From CAMBRQ01 sp945870325 (lineage in GTDB: Bacteria > Bacillota > Clostridia > Lachnospirales > Lachnospiraceae): a stretch of 22,129 bases of DNA. Every line of letters begins with the position of its first letter. Position 1 is the first letter of the stretch. The notes below the pieces were generated by a model. It did no database searches and was not told the origin of the DNA. It saw nothing but the letters and a program-made list of their open reading frames with translations. The stretch is taken from the NCBI RefSeq assembly GCF_050313795.1, contig NZ_JBNPMC010000051.1, forward strand, positions 1 to 22,129. The letters are read 5' to 3'. Positions 14,595 through 22,095 of the stretch are shown in pieces. The translations under genes were made by a program, and so were the position numbers.

Positions 14595-14619
14595 AGATTT
14601 CTTTGCCTACAAGAAATCT
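14595..14619 (-). other. Hairpin abutting the aldolase stop codon
   Basis: AGATTTCTT and AAGAAATCT form a perfect nine-pair stem with a seven-base loop that starts at the base after the TAA stop. No U-run follows on minus, so an mRNA 3'-end or stability role is more likely than termination. Confidence 0.5.
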
Positions 14620-15516
14620 TTACATCTTATCCACAAACTCCATGACGACCTTAATCTGTTCTGTCTGTGTTTCCGTTGCCCGCAGGAAAGGCTTTGTGCA
14701 ATAATCCTGCATTTCAACTCCACGCAGTACCATGGCTTTCTTCACAATAGGAATAAATGGTGTTTCGATAGAATAGAGTTCGAATAATTTATCTACCTTT
14801 TTTTGGATTACGGCCACTTCTTCCATATTTTTATCATTAACTGCGTCTCTCCATTTAGCAAACAATTCAGGATAGATGTTGGATAATCCTCCGATACATC
14901 CTGAGCCACCGGACAAAATATTATATACAAAGTTGTTATCAAATCCGGATAATACGATGAAATCAGGAAATTCATAACGAACCGTCTGAAGTAAATCTCT
15001 CGTATGACTCATGCCTGCAACCGTGTCCTTATAACCAATAATATTTTTATGTTTCCTTAACAGATTTAACGTAACCCGTGGAGAGATATCATGACTGGTT
15101 CTATCCGGGAAATTGTACAGATAGATATCCCCATGGATTCTCTCTGCCACCTGATCATAATAATATTCAACATCAGCATCAGATAGTTTAAAATAGTAAG
15201 GGCTAATAATCATTACAGCATCAGCACCTTTATCTATGGCATAATTGCTGATTTCTACAGTATCTTCTACTGTCATACAACTGGTTCCAATCAGCAATTG
15301 CACTTTATGATCTACCGTTTCAACCGCAAGATCAATCAAATCTTTCTTCTGCTGCGTAGTCATGGCAAAGAATTCTCCTGTACTTCCCATAACAACCAGG
15401 CCATCTACGCCGCCCTTCATTAAATATTCATAAATAGACTTATTTGCCTCAAGATCCAGATTGCCTTCTGCATCAAATGCAGTTACAACTGGCGTCAAAA
15501 ACATTCCCTTTTTCAT
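14620..15516 (-). CDS. DapA-family (DHDPS/NAL) aldolase, probable 2-keto-3-deoxy sugar-acid aldolase
   Basis: A 298-residue class I aldolase of the dihydrodipicolinate synthase / N-acetylneuraminate lyase family, a (beta/alpha)8 barrel. Seen: pyruvate-binding GSTGE (44-48), catalytic Y134 in LYNFPDRT, and Schiff-base K163 in IIGYKDT; the late SGGSGCIGGLSN matches the family. Start ATG 15516 has AAGGAG six bases upstream, 38 bases after the dehydratase large-subunit stop. With a KdgT-like permease and UxaA-type dehydratase in the same operon, the likely reaction is cleavage of a 2-keto-3-deoxy sugar acid to pyruvate and an aldehyde. DHDPS in lysine synthesis is less likely, given the context. 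Stereochemistry of the substrate is not readable from sequence. Confidence 0.88.
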   Translation of the reverse strand: MKKGMFLTPVVTAFDAEGNLDLEANKSIYEYLMKGGVDGLVVMGSTGEFFAMTTQQKKDLIDLAVETVDHKVQLLIGTSCMTVEDTVEISNYAIDKGADAVMIISPYYFKLSDADVEYYYDQVAERIHGDIYLYNFPDRTSHDISPRVTLNLLRKHKNIIGYKDTVAGMSHTRDLLQTVRYEFPDFIVLSGFDNNFVYNILSGGSGCIGGLSNIYPELFAKWRDAVNDKNMEEVAVIQKKVDKLFELYSIETPFIPIVKKAMVLRGVEMQDYCTKPFLRATETQTEQIKVVMEFVDKM

Positions 15517-15554
15517 TTCAATCTCCTTTTTGTCTCTCTAATCAAAGTTCTAAT

Positions 15555-16718
15555 CTATACGTAATTACATACACGTGCAATTGCTGTTTCCATATATCCC
15601 AGAGTCTCTGACTTTGTAAGTTTTCCGTTTGCCACCTGAAGTACTTCTTCCAGAAGTTTATCACGCATTTCCTCCAATGTCTCCGGACCATAGATTACCG
15701 GACTTGCATCCATATCAATGTTGTCTTCCATCTTTGCATAGGTAAGTTTATTGCCAGTAATTTTGATTACAGGTACGATAGGATTCCCGGTAGGAGTACC
15801 GCGTCCGGTTGAGAATACGACAACTTGTGCGCCACCTGCTACCATACCCGCAACAGAAGAAGGATCGTTACCAGGAGTATCCATGATAACCAGACCACCT
15901 GCTTTTTCTACCTGTTTTGCATAATCATAAACTGCATTTACCGGTGTATGACCACCTTTATGAATACATCCGAGAGATTTTTCCTCCAGTGTAGTGATTC
16001 CACCTGCCTTATTTCCAGGAGAAGGATTGCCCTCTCTGACTTCCTCACCCACCAGCTGCAAAGCCTTTTCATAACGATGTACGATTTCATAAATTCTGTC
16101 CTTAACTTCCGGTGTAGCAGCTCTGGAAGCCAGGATGTGTTCTGCGCCAATGAATTCTGTTGTCTCAGAAAGAATGGAGGTGCTTCCCAGATCTACCAGT
16201 TTATCACTTAATGCACCAATCAAAGGATTCGCTGCCAGTCCACTAGTGGGATCTGATCCGCCACATTCCGTCCCAACAATCAGTTCAGAAACAGGAAATT
16301 CTTCACGTTGAAGCATCGAAGCATCCTGTACCATCTTCTTTGCCGCACGAACTGCTTTTTCCACAGTAGCGATTGTACCTCCACACTCCTGAATAATAAA
16401 TGTTTCCATAGGCTTATTGGTTCTCTCCCGGATTGCTTCTGTCACCAGATCCATCTGGCAGTTTTCACATCCAAGAGAAATAACTACGATACCATACACA
16501 TTCGGATTGGCCGCCATGCCTGCCATAACATCCATAGTGAGCTGTTGATCACTTGCTACCTGGGCACATCCATTTTGATTATGAAACGTTACAGTCCCCT
16601 CAACTTGTGACGCAACTATCCGTGCTGTATCTGCCGCGCAAATTGAAGCAGGTAAAATAAATACTTTATTACGAATTCCAACTCTTCCATCCGGTCTTCT
16701 GTATCCTAAAAATTTCAT
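15555..16718 (-). CDS. UxaA/GarD-family sugar-acid dehydratase, large subunit
   Basis: A 387-residue protein equivalent to the C-terminal domain of altronate dehydratase (UxaA), which dehydrates a hexonate or hexarate to a 2-keto-3-deoxy product with a metal cofactor. Seen: opening FLGYRRPDGRVGIRNKV, HNQNGCAQ, VISLGCENCQ, ECGGT and TECGGSDPTSGLAANP, SPGNKAGGITTLEEKSLG near residues 233-250, and STGRGTPTGNPIVPVIKITGN, all family signatures. The small SAF-domain subunit is a separate gene 11 bases upstream. Start ATG 16718 has AGGAGGG six bases upstream. Alternatives: the related sulfolactate sulfo-lyase SuyB has the same split organisation, but the neighbouring transporter and aldolase favour a sugar acid. 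Confidence 0.9.
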   Translation of the reverse strand: MKFLGYRRPDGRVGIRNKVFILPASICAADTARIVASQVEGTVTFHNQNGCAQVASDQQLTMDVMAGMAANPNVYGIVVISLGCENCQMDLVTEAIRERTNKPMETFIIQECGGTIATVEKAVRAAKKMVQDASMLQREEFPVSELIVGTECGGSDPTSGLAANPLIGALSDKLVDLGSTSILSETTEFIGAEHILASRAATPEVKDRIYEIVHRYEKALQLVGEEVREGNPSPGNKAGGITTLEEKSLGCIHKGGHTPVNAVYDYAKQVEKAGGLVIMDTPGNDPSSVAGMVAGGAQVVVFSTGRGTPTGNPIVPVIKITGNKLTYAKMEDNIDMDASPVIYGPETLEEMRDKLLEEVLQVANGKLTKSETLGYMETAIARVCNYV

Positions 16719-16729
16719 AACTGTCCCTC

Positions 16730-17005
16730 CTATAACTCTTCTCTATGACTTTCTACATTATGTACATGCACATGTTCCCCAACTGCAATATCCTCGGCCG
16801 CCAGTCCAATATGCTCACCGTATTTTACAACTGGTTCTCCTTTATGCATTTCCTTAATTGCCAGTTTGTGATAGATCGTAATATCACTCACTGCCATTAC
16901 GGTTTTTAATTCATGATTCAACATAAAAGTTACTTCTTCACCTTTCCGAATTGGTTCAATTGCTACTGCAACCGTATCTTTAGCGTCAATTACCATAGCA
17001 TTCAT
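16730..17005 (-). CDS. UxaA-family dehydratase small subunit (SAF domain)
   Basis: A 91-residue SAF-domain protein, equivalent to the N-terminal part of altronate dehydratase or to SuyA. Seen: DTVAVAIEPIRKGEEVTF (residues 10-27), ITIYHKLAIKEMHKGEPVVKYG (42-63) and IGLAAEDIAVGEHVHVHNVE (66-85), the usual beta-clip motifs that carry metal-binding histidines. Start ATG 17005 follows AAAGGAGG by nine bases. It sits between the permease gene and the large subunit, with an 11-base gap to the latter, so stoichiometric expression is expected. Annotated alone, this gene would look like an orphan; it must be read together with its partner. Confidence 0.9.
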   Translation of the reverse strand: MNAMVIDAKDTVAVAIEPIRKGEEVTFMLNHELKTVMAVSDITIYHKLAIKEMHKGEPVVKYGEHIGLAAEDIAVGEHVHVHNVESHREEL

Positions 17006-17043
17006 CTTTACTTATCCTCCTTTGATTTTTTCTTTTTATATTC

Positions 17044-18000
17044 TTATACTTTCTCTAACGGTTTCTGGGGACATCCGTACTTATTCGCCCACCAGTTTGT
17101 TAAAATAGGCACCAAAATCGCCGTAACAACAACAGCAGACGCAACCTGTGTTGTAGCCGTTGCAACATAAGGTTCCCATGCTGGATCTACCAGGGCAACA
17201 GCCGCCGGAACCGCTACTGCATTCCCGGCTGTAGTAGCAACTGCCCATCCTGCATAACCGGGTCTTCTTCCAATAAAGCGGTCACAGGCTACAATAAAAG
17301 GTCCTCCGATAAATACTGTAACCAAACCAAGAATAATTCCCTGTGGTCCACCTTTTACTACATTGGTAAGATTAATACCCGATCCAAGACAATACCCAAC
17401 AAAAGGAATCAAGATTGCGCCGGCAGGTGCCAGAAAATCCTTTATCCCCTTATCTATATTACCAAGAATCATACCAACAGCAATAGGAATAATTGTGGCA
17501 ATCAATGCTTTTACAGGAACATTGGCAAGTCCGGAAGCCCCAAGTGCAATTAATGTAAAAAGCGGTCCATCGTTCAAAGATAATAATGCCATACTCGCAC
17601 AGTCACTTTCATCTCCATAAGTCTGCATTAACGACAGATAAATAGAACCATTTGAATTGGTTACCGCACTGATGATAGAAAGTGTAGTCAATCCCAACAC
17701 ACCGGACAAACCAAAAATCTTACCGACCGCAATACCAATCGCCGCGCCAATGATAAATTTTGAAATCAGAAGAATACCACCTCTTTTAAATACCTTGGGC
17801 ATATCCGATAACTGCAGCGTCGTACCAAGACAGAATAATTGGATTCCAATGGCAGTAGCCGCGCCTGCGTTGGAAAACACTGCTGTGGTGTAGGAACCCA
17901 TCTCGCCAAACTGTGGAAAGAAGGTGTTCATAAAAGCACCAATCAACAAAGGAACAATCATCATACCCGCCGGCACTTTTTTTAAAAGTTTCATAATCAT
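17044..18000 (-). CDS. kdgT: 2-keto-3-deoxygluconate permease (KdgT family)
   Basis: A 318-residue inner-membrane transporter importing 2-keto-3-deoxygluconate or a relative by cation symport. Seen: about ten hydrophobic segments, the opening LLKKVPAGMMIVPLLIGA, and family motifs NSNGSIYLSL, LSLNDGPLFTLIALG, GMILGNID and TTAGNAVAVPAAV. Length matches KdgT. Start ATG 18000 follows AGGAGG by eight bases; the second Met at 17994 is too far from it. First gene of the operon (permease, dehydratase small, dehydratase large, aldolase) with its own promoter. If it truly imports the keto-deoxy acid, that product would bypass the dehydratase; an alternative is that it takes up the undehydrated acid. 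Confidence 0.92.
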   Translation of the reverse strand: MIMKLLKKVPAGMMIVPLLIGAFMNTFFPQFGEMGSYTTAVFSNAGAATAIGIQLFCLGTTLQLSDMPKVFKRGGILLISKFIIGAAIGIAVGKIFGLSGVLGLTTLSIISAVTNSNGSIYLSLMQTYGDESDCASMALLSLNDGPLFTLIALGASGLANVPVKALIATIIPIAVGMILGNIDKGIKDFLAPAGAILIPFVGYCLGSGINLTNVVKGGPQGIILGLVTVFIGGPFIVACDRFIGRRPGYAGWAVATTAGNAVAVPAAVALVDPAWEPYVATATTQVASAVVVTAILVPILTNWWANKYGCPQKPLEKV

Positions 18001-18043
18001 AATTTTTTCCTCCTAGAAATAATTTTCATCTTTCGTTTCCGTT

Positions 18044-18053
18044 CGAATATTCG
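18044..18053. promoter_or_regulatory. Candidate operator in the permease leader
   Basis: Perfect palindrome CGAATATTCG between the promoter and the permease start. Its GAATAT half recurs three times at 18118-18151, so it may be an IclR-regulator site. Confidence 0.4.
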
Positions 18054-18085
18054 CACATCGTTTCTTATTTCGTATCTTTAACTGA

Positions 18086-18114
18086 ATTGTAGCATCGTTT
18101 TTATCGTTCGTCAA
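18086..18114 (-). promoter_or_regulatory. Promoter of the sugar-acid operon
   Basis: On minus, TTGACG (18114-18109), a 17-base spacer and TACAAT (18091-18086), about 85 bases before the permease start. Confidence 0.7.
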
Positions 18115-18117
18115 TCA

Positions 18118-18151
18118 GAATATCGTCCGAAATATCGAATTTGTGAATATC
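18118..18151. promoter_or_regulatory. Repeated GAATATC motif upstream of the operon promoter
   Basis: GAATATC at 18118 and 18145 and AAATATC at 18130 lie just upstream of the -35 box, at 12- and 15-base steps. The position suits an activator or repressor, plausibly the IclR regulator. Confidence 0.4.
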
Positions 18152-18205
18152 ATATAATTTTTGAGGCAAATTATTGGTCAAATTTCTGAATCCCTATTTT
18201 CTCAA

Positions 18206-18235
18206 GTGACATATTGTATCTAATTCTGATATAAT
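18206..18235 (+). promoter_or_regulatory. Promoter of the IclR regulator gene
   Basis: GTGACA (18206-18211), an 18-base spacer and consensus TATAAT (18230-18235), 33 bases before the ATG. Confidence 0.6.
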
Positions 18236-18268
18236 GTTTTCGACTATATAAAAAAGAGGAGGATCTCT

Positions 18269-19051
18269 ATGCCTACGAATGAACATCGTCCAACCACAAG
18301 AGTTCTTGATATTCTGGAACTTCTGGCAGAAATGCAAAGCGGCATGTCCCTGACCGAGATTGCCGAGGCTATCTCAGCTCCCAAGAGCAGCATATTGCCT
18401 CTTATGCATACCCTGGCAAGCCGAAAATTTATTTTTTATGATAAAGACACTCAGAAATACACCATCGGAGTTGCCGCCTTTTCTGTCGGTTCCTCCTATA
18501 TACAGCAAATGTCTTCCATGCAATTTATCCAATCTGAAATGCAGCATCTCACAGCTTCATGCAATGAAACCTGTCAGCTTGGAATCCGTGATGACGAATC
18601 CGTACTTTATTTAGCCAAAGTTGATTCCCCGGAACCATTGCGTTTAATTTCCTATGTCGGGAAGCGTTTGCCTCTGTATTGTACAGCTCTAGGGAAGTCT
18701 TTATTGTGCGATTCTACACTTGACGAACTAACGCAGCTCTATCCGAATGGATTAAAAGCGTATACCCCGAATACAATTACAGATATTCAGGTATTATACG
18801 ATCAATTGCAACAGATTAAACAAGGGAAAATTGCGCAAGAATGTGAAGAAGTTAACCTGAACCTAAAATGCATCAGCACACCGCTTCGCAAAAACAGTAA
18901 GATTGTAGCCGCCTTAAGCGTATCTATTCCTGTTTTCCGCAGTACCGCTGAAAAAGAGGAACAAATTATCAAATTGCTGCATGAAAAACGGCAGATAATC
19001 GAAACTTACTTTTTAAATTATAATATTGATCCCGATACGTTATCATTATAA
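18269..19051 (+). CDS. IclR-family transcriptional regulator of the sugar-acid locus
   Basis: A 260-residue DNA-binding regulator. Seen: N-terminal winged helix-turn-helix (TTRVLDILELLAEMQSGMSL, then TEIAEAISAPKSSILPLMHT, residues 28-48), the YTIGVAAFSVGSSY linker, and the GAF-like effector domain with SVLYLAKVDS, GKRLPLYCTALGKSLL (131-146), EVNLNLKCISTPLR and VAALSVSIPVFR. Length is normal. Start ATG 18269 follows AGGAGG by six bases. Divergent from the permease-dehydratase-aldolase operon; IclR members such as KdgR commonly control keto-deoxy sugar-acid catabolism, so it probably senses a pathway intermediate and controls both directions through the sites at 18044-18151. Confidence 0.92.
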   Translation: MPTNEHRPTTRVLDILELLAEMQSGMSLTEIAEAISAPKSSILPLMHTLASRKFIFYDKDTQKYTIGVAAFSVGSSYIQQMSSMQFIQSEMQHLTASCNETCQLGIRDDESVLYLAKVDSPEPLRLISYVGKRLPLYCTALGKSLLCDSTLDELTQLYPNGLKAYTPNTITDIQVLYDQLQQIKQGKIAQECEEVNLNLKCISTPLRKNSKIVAALSVSIPVFRSTAEKEEQIIKLLHEKRQIIETYFLNYNIDPDTLSL

Positions 19052-19112
19052 AGACTATCTGTTCCCGTTACATAATCTGCATAACGCAAAGATTATGTAA
19101 ATATATAAAACA

Positions 19113-19160
19113 AAAAATCCGTAACTATTTAGCCACCAAGCCGAATATTTACGGATTTTT
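19113..19160. terminator. Bidirectional terminator between the IclR and WYL genes
   Basis: AAAAATCCGTAA (19113-19124) and TTACGGATTTTT (19149-19160) form a perfect 12-pair stem around a 24-base loop. Stem ends are A/T runs on both strands, so it can serve the convergent genes on both sides. Confidence 0.8.
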
Positions 19161-19207
19161 ATATAACCTTTGCTTTTCATCTTATTTTATATTAAATATA
19201 CTTCTAC

Positions 19208-20191
19208 CTAATAATCCAACAATATTTCCTCCAGATACTCCTTATACTCCCGTCTGACATCCTCCGGTCCCACAATCTTCATCTGGCTGCCAACACCGGC
19301 AACCCAGCCAAAGAACTGCCGGCTCACTGCTACCAGCACCCTCGCTTTAAAATGCTCCTCATCCACCGGAACCATCCATGTCTCCTGCCCGAATCGATCC
19401 AGTACAACCTCTGCTAACTGCTTATGGCAAAGCAGCACTACCTCAACATCCCTGCCGCCATACATACCAAAAGTCTTCTTAGCAAATTCAGCAAGATCAA
19501 AGTTCTGGAAGGCTTCTTTTCCCACCCGCTCCGCTTCACGAATCTGCATATGCCGCATCCTGTCCACACGATAATGCCTGATCTGCCCCGAGTTCTCATC
19601 ATATGCAACCAGATAATAATTCTCATTCCCCCATGTCAGCGCCCATGGGCTAATGACATACACTGCCCCATCCTTTCTATAATGGAGTTCTTTTCGCATG
19701 GTCCATTCAGCATACTGAAAAGCAATCTGCCTGTTCTTATAGATAGCAGAATGAATCTGATCTACATTATAATAAATTGTCTCGTTCTCTGTCTTTGGAC
19801 GGTTCGAGATCGATACCTGCTTCGATAATGCTTTTGCTTCCGCCCGGCTACAAAGTTTTTCCAGTTTTTTAATCAATTCACCCGACTTCTTCTCCGTAAT
19901 AAATCTTGACGACTGTACTGCATCCACCAACAATTTCAGTTCCGGGAGTTCAAACTGCCTGCTTGCAATATAATATCCCGGATTCTTGCCTTTCTTTTGT
20001 ACAACGTCCAGCCCAAACTTATCCAAGGTATCAATCTCACTATATATGGTTCTGCGATCTACCGAAACTCCATATTCCTGATCCAGAATATTGCATAACT
20101 CCGTTGCATTTAATAGATTCTCTTCATCTGTTCTCTCCAGTAAAATCTGCATCAGATATAACGTTTTTAATTTCTGCATCTGCACTGCCAT
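19208..20191 (-). CDS. WYL-domain transcriptional regulator (DeoR-like HTH)
   Basis: A 327-residue cytoplasmic regulator. Seen: N-terminal HTH_11-type winged helix with LLNATELCNILDQEYGVSVD then RRTIYSEIDTLDKFG (residues 25-60), a YYIASRQFELPELKLLVDAV linker, and a WYL ligand-binding domain: AIYKNRQIAFQYAEW, ISPWALTWGNENYYLVAYD (the W-Y-L region near 180-198) and the IRHYRVDRM motif. A C-terminal WCX-like segment follows. Family members sense nucleic acids or small molecules and often regulate defence or metabolic genes. Start ATG 20191 has AGAGG eight bases upstream. Target not evident. Confidence 0.9.
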   Translation of the reverse strand: MAVQMQKLKTLYLMQILLERTDEENLLNATELCNILDQEYGVSVDRRTIYSEIDTLDKFGLDVVQKKGKNPGYYIASRQFELPELKLLVDAVQSSRFITEKKSGELIKKLEKLCSRAEAKALSKQVSISNRPKTENETIYYNVDQIHSAIYKNRQIAFQYAEWTMRKELHYRKDGAVYVISPWALTWGNENYYLVAYDENSGQIRHYRVDRMRHMQIREAERVGKEAFQNFDLAEFAKKTFGMYGGRDVEVVLLCHKQLAEVVLDRFGQETWMVPVDEEHFKARVLVAVSRQFFGWVAGVGSQMKIVGPEDVRREYKEYLEEILLDY

Positions 20192-20250
20192 ATCATTTTC
20201 CTCTTAGACTATATCACAAACTCTATACCTGGTTTTCTACCCTATTAAAA

Positions 20251-20278
20251 ATTATACCACGTTAAATATTAGAACCAA
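20251..20278 (-). promoter_or_regulatory. Promoter of the WYL regulator gene
   Basis: On minus, TTGGTT (20278-20273), a 16-base spacer and consensus TATAAT (20256-20251), about 60 bases before the ATG. Confidence 0.55.
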
Positions 20279-20300
20279 AACAAATTGCAGAAAAAATGTG

Positions 20301-20315
20301 ATTCTAAAATAGAAT
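20301..20315 (-). terminator. Weak hairpin after the 33-residue gene
   Basis: On minus, ATTCTA-TTT-TAGAAT makes a six-pair stem, and a six-base T-run follows after a short CACA break. It may end the small gene's transcript. Confidence 0.3.
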
Positions 20316-20344
20316 GATGCCAAACAGTGCTTTGTACCAACAAA

Positions 20345-20446
20345 TTAGTCTTCCATGTACTCCTTATAATCTCTTTCACTGGCAAATAACATATATATTC
20401 CGTTCACGTATCCCATGTAACCAGCCTCTGTTGAATATCCTTTCAT
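20345..20446 (-). CDS. Small protein of 33 residues, unknown function
   Basis: A very short gene unlikely to be called automatically. Seen: ATG 20446-20444 preceded by AGAGGTG at six bases' spacing, an uninterrupted frame and a TAA stop. The peptide starts MKGYSTEAGY, continues GYVNGIYMLFASERDY and ends in an acidic tail (EYMED). It is rich in Tyr and Gly, has no membrane segment, and looks like a folded beta-hairpin plus helix rather than random translation. I have the impression of similar short peptides in Lachnospiraceae, but cannot verify this. It lies between the MATE terminator and the WYL gene, both on minus, with no obvious operon partner. I see no convincing promoter; a CATAAT box about 55 bases upstream lacks a clear -35. 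Confidence 0.65.
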   Translation of the reverse strand: MKGYSTEAGYMGYVNGIYMLFASERDYKEYMED

Positions 20447-20540
20447 TCCAATCACCTCTTTATATTTTCTGTTTTTCACTGGTTACATTATGCACCTATC
20501 AACTGTACAAAAATCCCGACATCCAGGATTCAAACTTCTA

Positions 20541-20586
20541 AAAATATAAAAAGCACAAGAACATCTTTCCTGATATTCTTATGCTT
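20541..20586 (-). terminator. Strong intrinsic terminator of the MATE gene
   Basis: On minus, AAGCATAAGAATATC pairs with GATGTTCTTGTGCTT over 15 base pairs (two G-U wobbles) around a six-base loop, followed by TTTATATTTTT. The wobbles become mismatches on plus. It lies about 130 bases after the MATE stop; the stretch between (20587-20718) shows no gene. Confidence 0.8.
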
Positions 20587-20718
20587 CTTCATATTCGACA
20601 CTTCTCCCTCTTCAGTTAACCGCCGGAAGTTTTTCATTCCTTTCGATAACTATAACAACAACGTGGTTGATAAATATATGGATATGAAGCCCCCCTTTTG
20701 TTGGACAAAGGCAAACGT

Positions 20719-22095
20719 CTAATGAAATGGGATATTTCTATTTTTAATCTTATTCATTACATAAAAATAACTCGGTATCAGAATGAGATCAGCTCCCGAC
20801 CATGCCAAAATCTCCGCATAGAAGATACCATTTTCACCCATAAGCAGCGGAAGCAAAAGCGCACTTCCGGTACGCATCACGAATTCAGCGAAACCGGAAA
20901 CCATCGGCAAGACCGTGTTTCCCAATCCTTGAATACAGCTTCTTGTAACATGCAGAACATACAAGATTGGCAGACAGATACTCATAATCTTCAGATACTT
21001 GAACGCAATCTCAAGCGCCTGTTTTCCCGATGCCGCATCTGCGGATATGAACCATCCCAGGAATACGCGTCCAAGAGTCAGCATCAGCATAGTGATCATC
21101 ACCGAAGTCACCAGTGAAATGAGAATTCCCGCCCGTATACCATCTGATATTCTCTTTTTCTTATTCGCGCCCAGATTCTGGCCTGCGTAGGTCACCATTG
21201 CATATCCATACGACGTAGCCGCTGTCTCCAGAAGGCCATATAATTTATTCGTCGCAGTAAATCCTGCTATGAATACAACACCAAAACCATTGACCACTGT
21301 CTGCACGATCATTCCTCCTACCGAGATGATTGTATTCTGGAATGCCATTGGCGCGCCTAAGATCAACAGTCTGCCGCAAAGGCTTCGCTCCATCTGCCAG
21401 TCTTCACGCGTCATATGTAGAATCTCAATCTGCCGTATTTTCAGGAAACAATAGACAGCAGAAAGGAACTGTGCAATGATCGTCGCTATTGCAGCCCCTT
21501 GGACACCCCACCCAAAGCCCATTACAAACAGAACATCCAGTCCGATATTCACCAGGGATGCCAGAACCATCGCATACAGGGGTGTCTTGCCATCCCCCAT
21601 AGAGCGCAGCACACACGCCCCCAGATTATATGCCATAACAACCGGAACCCCGGCAAACAGAATCCGCAAGTATGCGATTGCTACCGGCTGGATCTCCGAT
21701 GGTGTATTCAGAAGGTTCAACACAGGCCTGGCTGCCCCTTGGCTTACTGCAGTCATCACGATTGCACAGATAAGCGAAAGCATTATGGAATTGGCTACAA
21801 CCTGCCTCAATCTCTTATATTGTTCTGCTCCAAACCGCTGTGCCATCAGGATTGCGAATCCCTGGGCGAACCCCTGCACTATGCCAAGCACCATCCAGTT
21901 CAGCCAGTCGACAGCACCAAGCGCCGCAAGCGTCTCCACGCCAAGTACTTTGCCTACGACAGCAGTATCAACGACCGTGTATAATTGCTGGAATATGTTT
22001 CCTGCCATGAGCGGTAAAGAAAATAAGAGCAACAATTTTGCTGGACTTCCTTCTGTCAGATTTTTAATACTTTTTGATGCCACTAACCGGCTCAT
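20719..22095 (-). CDS. MATE-family multidrug efflux transporter
   Basis: A 458-residue inner-membrane exporter of the MATE family (NorM/DinF/MepA type), which extrudes cationic drugs or metabolites by Na+ or H+ antiport. Seen: opening LTEGSPAKLLLLFSLPLMAGNIFQQLYTVVDTAVVGKVLG (written here only as its conserved parts LFSLPLMAGN and QQLYTVVDTAVVG), the LGAVDWLNWMVLGIVQGFAQ repeat of the first half, and the pseudo-symmetric second half with FGVVFIAGFTATNKL and YAMVTYAGQNLGANK. About 12 hydrophobic segments, normal length. Start ATG 22095 follows GGAGG by nine bases. Its promoter is beyond the right edge. Substrate not predictable from sequence. Confidence 0.93.
   Translation of the reverse strand: MSRLVASKSIKNLTEGSPAKLLLLFSLPLMAGNIFQQLYTVVDTAVVGKVLGVETLAALGAVDWLNWMVLGIVQGFAQGFAILMAQRFGAEQYKRLRQVVANSIMLSLICAIVMTAVSQGAARPVLNLLNTPSEIQPVAIAYLRILFAGVPVVMAYNLGACVLRSMGDGKTPLYAMVLASLVNIGLDVLFVMGFGWGVQGAAIATIIAQFLSAVYCFLKIRQIEILHMTREDWQMERSLCGRLLILGAPMAFQNTIISVGGMIVQTVVNGFGVVFIAGFTATNKLYGLLETAATSYGYAMVTYAGQNLGANKKKRISDGIRAGILISLVTSVMITMLMLTLGRVFLGWFISADAASGKQALEIAFKYLKIMSICLPILYVLHVTRSCIQGLGNTVLPMVSGFAEFVMRTGSALLLPLLMGENGIFYAEILAWSGADLILIPSYFYVMNKIKNRNIPFH

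Larger units (their letters stand above)
14297..14619. other. Intergenic region between exonuclease and aldolase genes
   Basis: These 323 bases contain the terminator at 14421-14452 and the hairpin at 14595-14619. A weak GATAAAAT box sits near the exonuclease start with no clear -35. Short frames here lack ribosome sites. Confidence 0.6.

Noticed and set aside
20535..20597. 20-codon frame on minus beginning MKKHKNIRKD
   Set aside because: The frame coincides with the 15-pair terminator stem and its U-run, which explain the sequence better, and its ribosome site is poorly spaced.
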